Assembly: GCA_964609305.1 (NCBI GenBank)
Contig: CAZSRK010000058.1
Coordinates: forward strand, 1 to 13,169
Source: CAKSXP01 sp964609305
GTDB lineage: Bacteria; Bacillota; Clostridia; Oscillospirales; Oscillospiraceae
Length of the DNA stretch: 13,169 bases
Direction of reading: 5' to 3'
Positions within the stretch are counted from its first letter, which is position 1. Every line of letters starts with the position of its first letter. The position numbers and the translations under genes are program-made. Below the pieces are notes generated by a model. It ran no database searches and was not told the DNA's origin. It saw only the letters and a program-made list of their open reading frames with translations. Below are positions 1-6,630 of this stretch, piece by piece.

Positions 1-42
1 ATAATCCGAACCCTTCACCTATCGGAAACGGGTTCGGATTAT
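1..42 (-). terminator. Hairpin downstream of tRNA-Leu, probable terminator
   Basis: A perfect 13-bp inverted repeat (arms 1-13 and 30-42) lies 8 bases beyond the CCA end of the minus-strand tRNA-Leu. The inner 16 bases contain a second short stem (CC-GATA-GG on the minus strand). The window ends at the hairpin base, so a following T-run cannot be seen. The sequence is related to the hairpin after tRNA-Val at the right edge, and both lie downstream of a tRNA in the same orientation. A terminator or 3'-processing element is the most likely role. Confidence 0.6.
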
Positions 43-49
43 ATGGGTT

Positions 50-137
50 TGGTGCACGAGGCGGGACTTGAACCCGCACGCCCGGAGTGAGCACTAGAAC
101 CTGAATCTAGCGAGTCTGCCAATTCCACCACTCGTGC
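50..137 (-). tRNA. tRNA-Leu (anticodon CAG)
   Basis: The minus strand folds as a class II tRNA. It has a 7-bp acceptor stem (GCACGAG with CTCGTGC), a GG-containing D-loop, an anticodon stem CTAGA/TCTAG around loop TTCAGGT (anticodon CAG, reading CUG), a long variable arm typical of tRNA-Leu, and a T-arm GCGGG-TTCAAGT-CCCGC. The discriminator is A and the 3' CCA (50-52) is encoded. It is a stand-alone transcription unit with its own promoter and downstream hairpin. Confidence 0.96.
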
Positions 138-155
138 AGATTTCGATGCCAGATA

Positions 156-185
156 ATAATATCACCTAAGCCCCCCGGTTGTCAA
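156..185 (-). promoter_or_regulatory. SigA-type promoter of tRNA-Leu
   Basis: On the minus strand a perfect -35 TTGACA (180-185) is followed by an 18-base spacer and -10 TATTAT (156-161). The predicted transcription start is about 10-12 bases before the tRNA 5' end at 137, a usual distance for a tRNA promoter. It lies just past the ypeB terminator, so the tRNA is uncoupled from ypeB. Confidence 0.75.
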
Positions 186-207
186 TACAATTTCTCCGAA
201 AACGGTC

Positions 208-248
208 AAAAAATCCAGCGGGGAGCCGGCTTTCGCCGGACTCCCCGC
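208..248 (-). terminator. Rho-independent terminator after ypeB
   Basis: Six bases past the ypeB stop, the minus strand carries a GC-rich stem. GCGGGGAG pairs with CTCCCCGC, and CCGGC with GCCGG across one bulged T, around a GAAA loop. TGGA and then six Ts (208-213) follow. This is a textbook intrinsic terminator and closes the gltX-ypeB side. Confidence 0.92.
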
Positions 249-253
249 ACAGC

Positions 254-1591
254 TCATATAGTCAGTGAACCGTTCTCGTCCTCAAGCAGAATCAGTATCT
301 TTTCCTGCTCGCCGCTGACTGCATCCACATACACTATATACTCCCGCTCATCCTGCGTTTTACAGACAAACTCATAGCACAGCTTCTCCTCGGAGTTGGT
401 AGGAATAAGCGTGAGCTTCGAGCTGAGCACCTCAAGCTCGGGCGCGACCATTTCAAGTGCCTGTTCCTGGCTTACGGACGCCTCTGGCAGATCGCGCTCA
501 TAGTGGCAGTTGAGATATCCCCGAGCCTCATAGAGACACACACCACCCGTATCAACGGCAACGCCGACTTTTATCAGATCCGGATAGCAGATGACCCCAT
601 CCTGTGTGCTGGCAAAGTTCACTGTCACGATATTGCCCTGTCTTACAAAATAGCTCTCTGTCATGTCAGTGAAGCCCCTGTGTTCGAGGAAGCTGCGCGC
701 CGCTTCAACGCACTCCTGTGTCGAGAGGTCTCCATCCTGGGGTTCCCGCGAGCCGACAAAGCCGATTACCTGCCCGCCCTGTTTGCTGACGGCTATGGTA
801 AACTCGTTATTCTGCACGCGCGCTGAATAATACCACGCGGGCATCTTGCCCTCACAGGCTCCGTTGGGATATACACGTCCCTCAGATGCTCCGAGGAACT
901 GCGCGGCTATCCTGCGTCCCTCCGTCTGCGTGATCGTGTCCTTGTTCTCAAGCATCTTCGGGCTCTGTTCCTCCAGATGTTCCGAGAACGGGCCGCCGTA
1001 TATGAGGGACGGGGTCTCCGGGAATTCGCTTTCTATCTGCTTCATGCCCTCGCTGAGCGTCTGCGGAAGCTGCGAGTCCTCAAGCTCATCCAACCGCTTT
1101 TCCGACCGCACGAGTTCGTCCATCATCATAATGCCATCGGACATATCCGTCTGCATCTGTGAGATATTCTGGGACAGTATCGTGGCCGTATCGGAGAGCG
1201 CGCGCAGATTGTCGCGCTGCTCGTCAGTCAGTCCACCGTCGGCAGCCTGCTGCGCCATTGCAAAGCAGTAATCGCCCACCCGGCTGATAAAACCCGCGGT
1301 GCGCTCCAGCTCCTGCGTTGAGAATGGCAGCACGCCCAGCGCCATTTGCGCCGTCATAGCCTTGCTGAATATCTCCGCGCACACCGCGCTTTCCATCTCC
1401 GCACCTCTTGCATAGATACTTTTTTGCAGAGCAGTGTCCATCTCGGACAGTCCTGTGCGCAGTTCCGAAAACGCATGCTGGTAGTTCATCGCCGCTGCGT
1501 TCTCAAGCACCTCGGCGCGCTTGTATGAGCTGTATGCAAAAACGCCCAGCGCCACCAGCGAGATAAGCAGCAGCGAGATCGTAAAAATCAC
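254..1591 (-). CDS. ypeB: Spore germination protein YpeB
   Basis: The 445-aa product matches YpeB in length and features. It has an N-terminal signal-anchor segment (about residues 2-22), then a conserved helical start containing NYQHAFSEL, a long helical N-terminal half (about 25-200), and a C-terminal half expected to hold the PepSY-like repeats of the family. In Bacillus, YpeB sits at the inner spore membrane and stabilises the cortex-lytic enzyme SleB, each needing the other during germination. I chose the GTG start at 1591. It has GGAG seven bases upstream (1599-1602) and puts the membrane segment at the N-terminus. A longer in-frame reading from TTG at 1639 would run through a hairpin and add a charged 16-residue extension. 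The gene follows gltX, and no sleB is adjacent, which is unusual. I saw no clear SigG promoter. Confidence 0.92.
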   Translation of the reverse strand: MIFTISLLLISLVALGVFAYSSYKRAEVLENAAAMNYQHAFSELRTGLSEMDTALQKSIYARGAEMESAVCAEIFSKAMTAQMALGVLPFSTQELERTAGFISRVGDYCFAMAQQAADGGLTDEQRDNLRALSDTATILSQNISQMQTDMSDGIMMMDELVRSEKRLDELEDSQLPQTLSEGMKQIESEFPETPSLIYGGPFSEHLEEQSPKMLENKDTITQTEGRRIAAQFLGASEGRVYPNGACEGKMPAWYYSARVQNNEFTIAVSKQGGQVIGFVGSREPQDGDLSTQECVEAARSFLEHRGFTDMTESYFVRQGNIVTVNFASTQDGVICYPDLIKVGVAVDTGGVCLYEARGYLNCHYERDLPEASVSQEQALEMVAPELEVLSSKLTLIPTNSEEKLCYEFVCKTQDEREYIVYVDAVSGEQEKILILLEDENGSLTI

Positions 1592-1606
1592 AGTTTTTCT
1601 CCAAGA

Positions 1607-1653
1607 AAATAACACCTCTTTTGGGACTAGCTTTCTCAAAAAAGGTGTTATTT
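1607..1653 (-). terminator. Inverted repeat between gltX and ypeB
   Basis: An 11-bp perfect inverted repeat (arms 1607-1617 and 1643-1653; core AATAACACCT/AGGTGTTATT) begins 10 bases after the gltX stop. It ends just before the ypeB ribosome site. The minus-strand 3' arm runs into TTATTTTC, so it may act as a weak terminator or attenuator for gltX, or as an mRNA structure at the ypeB leader. The stem is AT-rich and the T-run is short, so strong termination is not certain. Confidence 0.55.
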
Positions 1654-1663
1654 CGTCTGGAAT

Positions 1664-3139
1664 TTATTTCAGCTTTTCAAGTCCAATGCGAAGCCTGCGC
1701 AGGCATTCCTCGCGCCCCAGTATCTGGCAAAGCTCTACCGCTCCGCCGGGCGTCACTGCCCTTCCGCTGACCGCGATGCGCACAGGCCACATAACGGTCG
1801 CGTTTTTGGCGCCGGTCAGCTCCGCGATACCTGTCAACGCGCCGCGTATCTCGTCCGTGCCCCACTGCTCCAGCGCGCCGAGGGCAGCCACGACATTTTC
1901 GAGCATGCTCTTCGCGCTCTCAAGAGTGGATTTGGACTTCTTATGCACGAACAGCTGCGCATCATACTGCGGCAGCTCGTCAAAAAAGTCGAGTTTTTCA
2001 GGGATATCGGAGAGCTTTTCGCATCGCTGCTGCAAAAGCGCGGCGATGGCGGAGGCGTCATATGCCGGGTTTTTGACTGCGCTTCGGATATACGGCTGCG
2101 CGCAGGAGGCGAATTCTGCCGGCTCCATTGCGCGTATATACTCGCTGTTAAAATATGTTAGCTTATCGATGTCGAAAATCGCCGGGGACTTTGAGATGCC
2201 GGAAATATCAAAAATTTCCGCAAGCTCCGAAAGTGAGAATATCTCCCGCTCCCCGCCAGGACTCCATCCCAGCAGCGCGACATAGTTTACGACCGCGCCG
2301 GTGAGATATCCGTCGGCTATCAGGTCCTCATATGATGGGTCGCCGTGGCGTTTGGACATCTTGTTGTGCGCGTCGCGCATGACAGGCGAACAGTGTATAT
2401 AACAGGGCACCTGCCAGTCGAGCCCCTCGTAAAGCAGGTTATATTTTGGGGCGGAGGAAAGATACTCTGTGCCGCGCACGACATGGGTTATCCCCATCAG
2501 ATGGTCGTCGACAACGTTTGCGAAGTTGTACGTCGGCAGTCCGTCGCGTTTAATGAGCACCTGGTCGTCCAGGCTGTCGTTTGGGACAGTTATATCGCCG
2601 AAAATCTCGTCGTGGAAAGTTGTCGTGCCCTCATGCGGGATTCTCTGCCTCACGACAAAGGGCTCGCCTGCGGCGGCGCGCGCATCAGACTCCTCCCGCG
2701 GCAAATCACGGCAGGGGTCTTCGTGCCTTTCAAAATTATCCTCGCCGGACTCCTCCGCCTTCTCGCAGAAGCAGCGGTATGCGTGCCCGCGCTCTATGAG
2801 CAGCTCGGCGTATCCGGCATATATATCGCGTCGCTGCGTCTGGATATAGGGCCCGACAGGGCCGCCGATATCCGGTCCCTCGTCGTGGTCAAGCCCACAT
2901 TCACGCAGTGTCTTATATATTGTCTCGACCGCACCTTCGACCAGACGCCCCTGATCCGTGTCCTCAATGCGCAGGATGAATTTACCTGCATTCCTGCGCG
3001 CGATCAGCCATGTGTAAAGCGCGGTACGCAAATTCCCCACATGCATATATCCCGTCGGACTGGGCGCAAAGCGCGTCCTGACACCGTCATGCGGGATACG
3101 CGCCTCCATATCCTCAAAAAACTTCATATCCAGCGACAT
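1664..3139 (-). CDS. gltX: Glutamyl-tRNA synthetase
   Basis: This class I aminoacyl-tRNA synthetase charges tRNA-Glu with glutamate in the cytoplasm. In many Clostridia it also charges tRNA-Gln for later amidation by GatCAB, but its discrimination cannot be read here. The 491-aa length is normal for the family. Visible motifs are RFAPSPTG (23-30) followed by the HIGH-type HVGN (33-36), and IEDTD (58-62). A CxC pair (123, 125) with a later Cys (143) resembles the bacterial zinc site. The KMSKR loop is at 260-264, and the anticodon-binding region occupies the C-terminal third. I chose the ATG at 3139 because AGGAGG (3149-3154) lies nine bases upstream. A longer in-frame reading to 3196 would begin in the promoter region and lacks a ribosome site. 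It is driven by the divergent promoter at 3203-3231. No T-box leader fits in the roughly 55-base leader. Confidence 0.97.
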   Translation of the reverse strand: MSLDMKFFEDMEARIPHDGVRTRFAPSPTGYMHVGNLRTALYTWLIARRNAGKFILRIEDTDQGRLVEGAVETIYKTLRECGLDHDEGPDIGGPVGPYIQTQRRDIYAGYAELLIERGHAYRCFCEKAEESGEDNFERHEDPCRDLPREESDARAAAGEPFVVRQRIPHEGTTTFHDEIFGDITVPNDSLDDQVLIKRDGLPTYNFANVVDDHLMGITHVVRGTEYLSSAPKYNLLYEGLDWQVPCYIHCSPVMRDAHNKMSKRHGDPSYEDLIADGYLTGAVVNYVALLGWSPGGEREIFSLSELAEIFDISGISKSPAIFDIDKLTYFNSEYIRAMEPAEFASCAQPYIRSAVKNPAYDASAIAALLQQRCEKLSDIPEKLDFFDELPQYDAQLFVHKKSKSTLESAKSMLENVVAALGALEQWGTDEIRGALTGIAELTGAKNATVMWPVRIAVSGRAVTPGGAVELCQILGREECLRRLRIGLEKLK

Positions 3140-3185
3140 CTGCCACTTCCTCCTGTAAATCGGCGGTAAATTTTTTTGTGAAATC

Positions 3186-3198
3186 AATTGTAACAATT
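3186..3198. promoter_or_regulatory. 13-bp palindrome at the gltX transcription start
   Basis: AATTGT-A-ACAATT is a perfect 6-1-6 palindrome placed 5-17 bases beyond the gltX -10 box, across the expected transcription start. It could be an operator for a dimeric repressor. The sequence is short and AT-rich, so chance is possible. Confidence 0.3.
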
Positions 3199-3202
3199 AT
3201 AT

Positions 3203-3231
3203 ATAGTATTTGATGGAACGTCTATTGTCAA
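3203..3231 (-). promoter_or_regulatory. SigA-type promoter of gltX
   Basis: On the minus strand a perfect TTGACA (3226-3231) is followed by a 17-base spacer and TACTAT (3203-3208). Its -35 box is the reverse complement of bases that also form the -35 of the rightward promoter (3225-3230), so only one polymerase should be able to occupy the region at a time. Confidence 0.7.
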
Positions 3232-3253
3232 GTCCCGCTTAACGTGATAAAAT
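3225..3253 (+). promoter_or_regulatory. SigA-type promoter of the aminotransferase-trpS operon
   Basis: TTGTCA (3225-3230), a 17-base spacer and TAAAAT (3248-3253) form a near-consensus promoter. The expected transcript leader is only about 40 bases, too short for a T-box riboswitch, so trpS in this operon is not under visible tRNA-sensing control. Confidence 0.75.
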
Positions 3254-3299
3254 ACTTATTCAAAAGACAAATAATAACACTTACAGATAAGAGGTGCAC

Positions 3300-4496
3300 A
3301 TGATAATGATAAACAGGATATCCGACAGAATGAAGAACATGAACCCCTCCGCGGTCAGGGAGATTTTCAAGGTCCTCGGCCAGCCCGGGGTCATCTCCTT
3401 CGCCGGCGGCAACCCAAACGAGCTTACCTTCCCGGCAAAGGAGCTGGAGGAAATCTCAGCCAAAATGTACGCGGAAAATCCCGCGGCCTTTCTTCAATAC
3501 GGCATCTCCGAGGGCTATGCCCCGCTGCGAGAGGCCACTCTCTCGCGCATGAGAACGAAATATTCAGTTGGCAGTGACCGGGACGATATCATGATAGTCA
3601 CCGGTGGACAGCAGGCCATTGACCTTGCGCTCAAGACCTTCACCAATGAGGGCGATACCGTCATCTGCGAGAACCCGAGCTTTGTCGGCGCGCTCAACGA
3701 TATCCGCTCCTACCGCCAGAAGCTCGTGGGCGTGCCCGTCGACGACGAGGGCATGGATATGGACGCGCTTGAAAAGGCCCTTCAGACAGAGAAAAACGTA
3801 AAACTGATATATACGATACCCACATACCAGAACCCGACCGGCACGACGATGAGTCTGGAACGCCGTCAGCGCATGTACGAGCTGGCCGTCAAGTACGACG
3901 TGCTCATCCTTGAGGACAGCCCGTATTTTGAGCTGCGCTATGAGGGCGAAGCCGTCCCCTGCATCAAGAGCCTTGACACAACCGGGCACGTCATCTTCTG
4001 CGGCTCTTTTTCCAAGGTCGTCTCCCCCGGCCTGCGCGTGGGTTTCCTCATTCTTGACAGGGAGCTTATGGGAAAGCTGACGGTCGCAAAGCAGTGCGAT
4101 GACGTGCACACGCCCGTATATCCGCAGATGCTCATCGCCCGGTATATGACCGAGTATGACTTTGACGCGCATATTCAGGAAAACTGCCGCCTTTACAGGC
4201 AGCTTCGCGACAGAATGCTCGCCGGACTTGAAAAGCACCTTGATAAGCGCGTGTCCTTCACGCATCCCAAGGGCGGCCTGTTCATCTGGTGCACCCTGCC
4301 GGAGGGTTATTCCGGCAAGGAGCTGTGCGCGCTTTCCTCCGCGCAGAAGGTAGCCTGCGTGCCCGGAAACGCGTTCGATCCCGCGGAGTGGGACGGCAAC
4401 CCCGGTTTCCGCCTCAACTTCTCCATGCCCACGCCCGAGCAGATAGACACCGGCTGTGAGATCCTTGGAAAATGTGTAAGGGAGTACCTTAAATAA
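3300..4496 (+). CDS. PLP-dependent class I/II aminotransferase
   Basis: This is a 398-aa fold-type I aminotransferase of the group that includes 2-aminoadipate/aromatic transaminases and the MocR aminotransferase domain, here without a DNA-binding domain. Seen in the sequence: FAGGNP (34-39) near the substrate site, YQNPTG (176-181) with the cofactor-contacting Asn, EDSPY (205-209) with the PLP-pyridine Asp, SFSKVVSPGLRVG (236-248) whose Lys239 should form the Schiff base, and a C-terminal FRLNFS holding the substrate-carboxylate Arg. Substrate cannot be assigned. Position before trpS hints at an amino acid such as an aromatic one, but this is only inference. I chose the ATG at 3300, with AGAGG (3290-3294) five bases upstream. 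GTG at 3294 overlaps that site, and ATG at 3306 is a weaker alternative. The stop overlaps the trpS start by one base (TAATG). Confidence 0.93.
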   Translation: MIMINRISDRMKNMNPSAVREIFKVLGQPGVISFAGGNPNELTFPAKELEEISAKMYAENPAAFLQYGISEGYAPLREATLSRMRTKYSVGSDRDDIMIVTGGQQAIDLALKTFTNEGDTVICENPSFVGALNDIRSYRQKLVGVPVDDEGMDMDALEKALQTEKNVKLIYTIPTYQNPTGTTMSLERRQRMYELAVKYDVLILEDSPYFELRYEGEAVPCIKSLDTTGHVIFCGSFSKVVSPGLRVGFLILDRELMGKLTVAKQCDDVHTPVYPQMLIARYMTEYDFDAHIQENCRLYRQLRDRMLAGLEKHLDKRVSFTHPKGGLFIWCTLPEGYSGKELCALSSAQKVACVPGNAFDPAEWDGNPGFRLNFSMPTPEQIDTGCEILGKCVREYLK

Positions 4497-5500
4497 TGGA
4501 TGAACGTAAAATAATCCTCAGCGGCATACAGCCCTCCGGCGAGCTGACCCTCGGCTCCTATCTTGGCGCCATAAAGAACTGGGTAGAGCTGTCGCATGAG
4601 TACAAATGCTATTACATGATGGCCGACATGCATACCATCACCGTCCGCCAGAAGCCGGCGGAGCTCCGCCGCAGGACGCTGACACAGATAGCCACCTATA
4701 TCGCCTGCGGCCTTGACCCCGAAAAGAATACGATATTCATACAGAGCCAGGTCCCAGCGCACGCACAGCTCGGCTGGGTGCTGGACTGCTACACAATGTT
4801 CGGCGAGCTCTCGCGTATGACCCAGTTTAAGGATAAGGCCGCCAGAAACGCGGACAATATTAACGCCGGGCTGTTCACCTATCCCGCACTTATGGCTGCG
4901 GATATCCTGCTGTATCAGGCCGATCTCGTGCCCGTCGGCGAAGATCAGAAGCAGCATGTCGAAATCTGCCGGGACATCGCGCAGCGGTTCAACGGTATCT
5001 ACGGCGACGTCTTCAAGATACCCGAGCCTTTCATACCCAAGGTCGGAGCCCGCATCATGTCCCTGACCAGCCCCACGAATAAAATGTCCAAATCGGACAG
5101 CGACCCAGGCGGGTGTATCTATATTCTCCAAAACCCCGACGACATTATGCGCTGTTTTAAGAAAGCCGTCACTGACAGCGACACTGAACGCTGCGTGCGT
5201 TACGCGCCAAAGGAAAAACCCGGCGTGTCGAACCTCATGACGATATACTCCGCTGCGACCGGCAAGACCTATGAGGAGATAGAGCGCGAGTTTGACGGTC
5301 TCGGCTATGGCGCGTTCAAACCCGCAGTCGGTCAGGCCGTGGTCGAGCTTCTGCGCCCGATACGCGAGGAGACCGAGCGCATCCTCGCCGACAGGGCCTA
5401 TCTCGAGAGCGTCTACCGCCGCGGAGCGGAGGAGGCGTCCTATGCCGCCGGCAAAACGCTTCGTAAAGTCTACAAAAAGCTGGGCTTTGTTGTGGGCTGA
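4496..5500 (+). CDS. trpS: Tryptophanyl-tRNA synthetase
   Basis: This class I synthetase charges tRNA-Trp with tryptophan in the cytoplasm. The 334-aa length is standard for bacterial TrpRS. The first signature is SGIQPSGELTLGSYLG (9-24), with TLGS in place of HIGH, as is usual for this family. Other motifs are FTYPALMAADILLY (127-140) in the tryptophan/dimer region, GEDQKQHVE (148-156) and NKMSKS (195-200). It starts on the last base of the aminotransferase stop (TAATG), with a ribosome site AAGGGAG (4478-4484) inside that gene. This points to translational coupling. The next gene begins 17 bases after its stop with no terminator between them. No tryptophan-sensing leader is visible at the operon promoter. 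Confidence 0.97.
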   Translation: MDERKIILSGIQPSGELTLGSYLGAIKNWVELSHEYKCYYMMADMHTITVRQKPAELRRRTLTQIATYIACGLDPEKNTIFIQSQVPAHAQLGWVLDCYTMFGELSRMTQFKDKAARNADNINAGLFTYPALMAADILLYQADLVPVGEDQKQHVEICRDIAQRFNGIYGDVFKIPEPFIPKVGARIMSLTSPTNKMSKSDSDPGGCIYILQNPDDIMRCFKKAVTDSDTERCVRYAPKEKPGVSNLMTIYSAATGKTYEEIEREFDGLGYGAFKPAVGQAVVELLRPIREETERILADRAYLESVYRRGAEEASYAAGKTLRKVYKKLGFVVG

Positions 5501-5517
5501 ATACAGGAGGTTTTCTT

Positions 5518-6630
5518 ATGATTTTTCAAGACACTGAACTCATAACAATGGTATTGTTAGCCCTCGGTGTTGCCTTTATAGTCGCCTTTGCCTCGACGCC
5601 GATCGTGAAATCTTTCGCACAGAAGGTCGGCGCGATAGACGTTCCGGATGAGGCAAGGCGGGTGCACGATCACCCCATCCCGCGTATGGGTGGTCTTGCA
5701 ATATTCTTTGGCTTTATAATAAGTGTCGTGCTCTTTGCGGACATCACAAAGCAGATACAGGGCATCCTCATCGGCTGCGTCATCATCGTTGCAACCGGTG
5801 CCGTGGACGACATCGTGTCCCTCAACGCCTGGGTCAAACTGGCGCTGCAGATCGTCGCGGCGGTTGTCGCCGTCCTGCACGGGGTCGTCATCAGGGTGCT
5901 GATGAATCCCATATTGTTCAGTGATACCCAGCACCTCTTCCTTGGCGTGCTCTCCATTCCCGTAACGGTTATATGGATTGTATTCATCACCAATTCCGTC
6001 AATCTTATCGACGGGCTGGACGGCCTTGCCTGCGGCGTATCAGTCATCAGCTCCGCCACGATGCTTGTAACGGCGCTGCTTGTGTCGGAGGGCAACGTCG
6101 CCATAATCCTCGCCGCGCTCGCCGGCGCCTGCGCGGGATTTATCCCCTATAACTTCAACCCCGCAAAGATCTTCATGGGCGATACCGGCGCGCTGCTGCT
6201 GGGCTATGTCCTTACAACCATGTCCGTCGTCGGCATGTTCAAATTCTACGCCGTCGTGACTTTCGCGGTGCCGCTGCTGGCCATGGCGCTGCCGCTTATG
6301 GACACGCTGTTTTCCATAATAAGGCGTCTCATCCATAAGCAGAGCCCCATGCACGCGGACCGCGGGCATTTTCACCACAGGCTGATAGACATGGGCCTGA
6401 CCCAGAAACAGGCTGTGTCCGTGCTGTATTCCATCAGTGCAATACTCGGCCTGCTCGCCGTTGTTATCACAACGCGAAGCGAAATCAAATTCCTTCTGCT
6501 CATAATCGCCTTCTGCATTGCGGTTATCATGGGCATTTTCCTCACACGCACACTGCGCCAGATAGAGCGTGACAAGCGTGAACACCAGTCTCCGGAGGAC
6601 CCGACCGATGAAACAGACAAAGCCGATTAA
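5518..6630 (+). CDS. tagO: Undecaprenyl-phosphate GlcNAc-1-phosphate transferase (TagO/WecA type)
   Basis: This polytopic membrane enzyme of the MraY/WecA family moves a sugar-1-phosphate from a UDP-sugar to undecaprenyl phosphate, the first lipid-linked step of wall teichoic acid or other secondary wall polymers. The 370-aa product has about ten hydrophobic segments. Family motifs are RRVHDHPIPRMGG (47-59), the Mg-binding DD (97-98), NLIDGLDGLA (162-171), FMGDTGA (219-225) and the cytoplasmic HADRGHFHHRL (279-289). The last of these favours UDP-GlcNAc users (WecA/TagO) over MraY. A charged tail rich in Asp, Glu, Arg and Lys ends the protein. The start is firm: AGGAGG (5505-5510) lies seven bases before the ATG. 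The 3' end overlaps mnaA by 23 bases, and that partner provides the next sugar nucleotide. Confidence 0.93.
   Translation: MIFQDTELITMVLLALGVAFIVAFASTPIVKSFAQKVGAIDVPDEARRVHDHPIPRMGGLAIFFGFIISVVLFADITKQIQGILIGCVIIVATGAVDDIVSLNAWVKLALQIVAAVVAVLHGVVIRVLMNPILFSDTQHLFLGVLSIPVTVIWIVFITNSVNLIDGLDGLACGVSVISSATMLVTALLVSEGNVAIILAALAGACAGFIPYNFNPAKIFMGDTGALLLGYVLTTMSVVGMFKFYAVVTFAVPLLAMALPLMDTLFSIIRRLIHKQSPMHADRGHFHHRLIDMGLTQKQAVSVLYSISAILGLLAVVITTRSEIKFLLLIIAFCIAVIMGIFLTRTLRQIERDKREHQSPEDPTDETDKAD

Noticed and set aside
503..826. Plus-strand open frame of 107 codons opposite ypeB
   Set aside because: It is a shadow of ypeB with no conserved features, and there is no promoter or ribosome site that decides for it.
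2345..3169. Long plus-strand open frame of 274 codons opposite gltX
   Set aside because: It is exactly antisense to a clear synthetase gene, gives a protein with no recognisable motif, and arises from the GC-biased codons of gltX.
3254..3299. T-box or tryptophan leader before the aminotransferase-trpS operon
   Set aside because: The leader after the -10 is only about 40 bases, with no stem I or antiterminator motif and no Trp-rich small frame.
4307..5131. Minus-strand open frame of 274 codons opposite the aminotransferase end and trpS
   Set aside because: It overlaps two well-supported genes, has no ribosome site that I noticed and no domain pattern.
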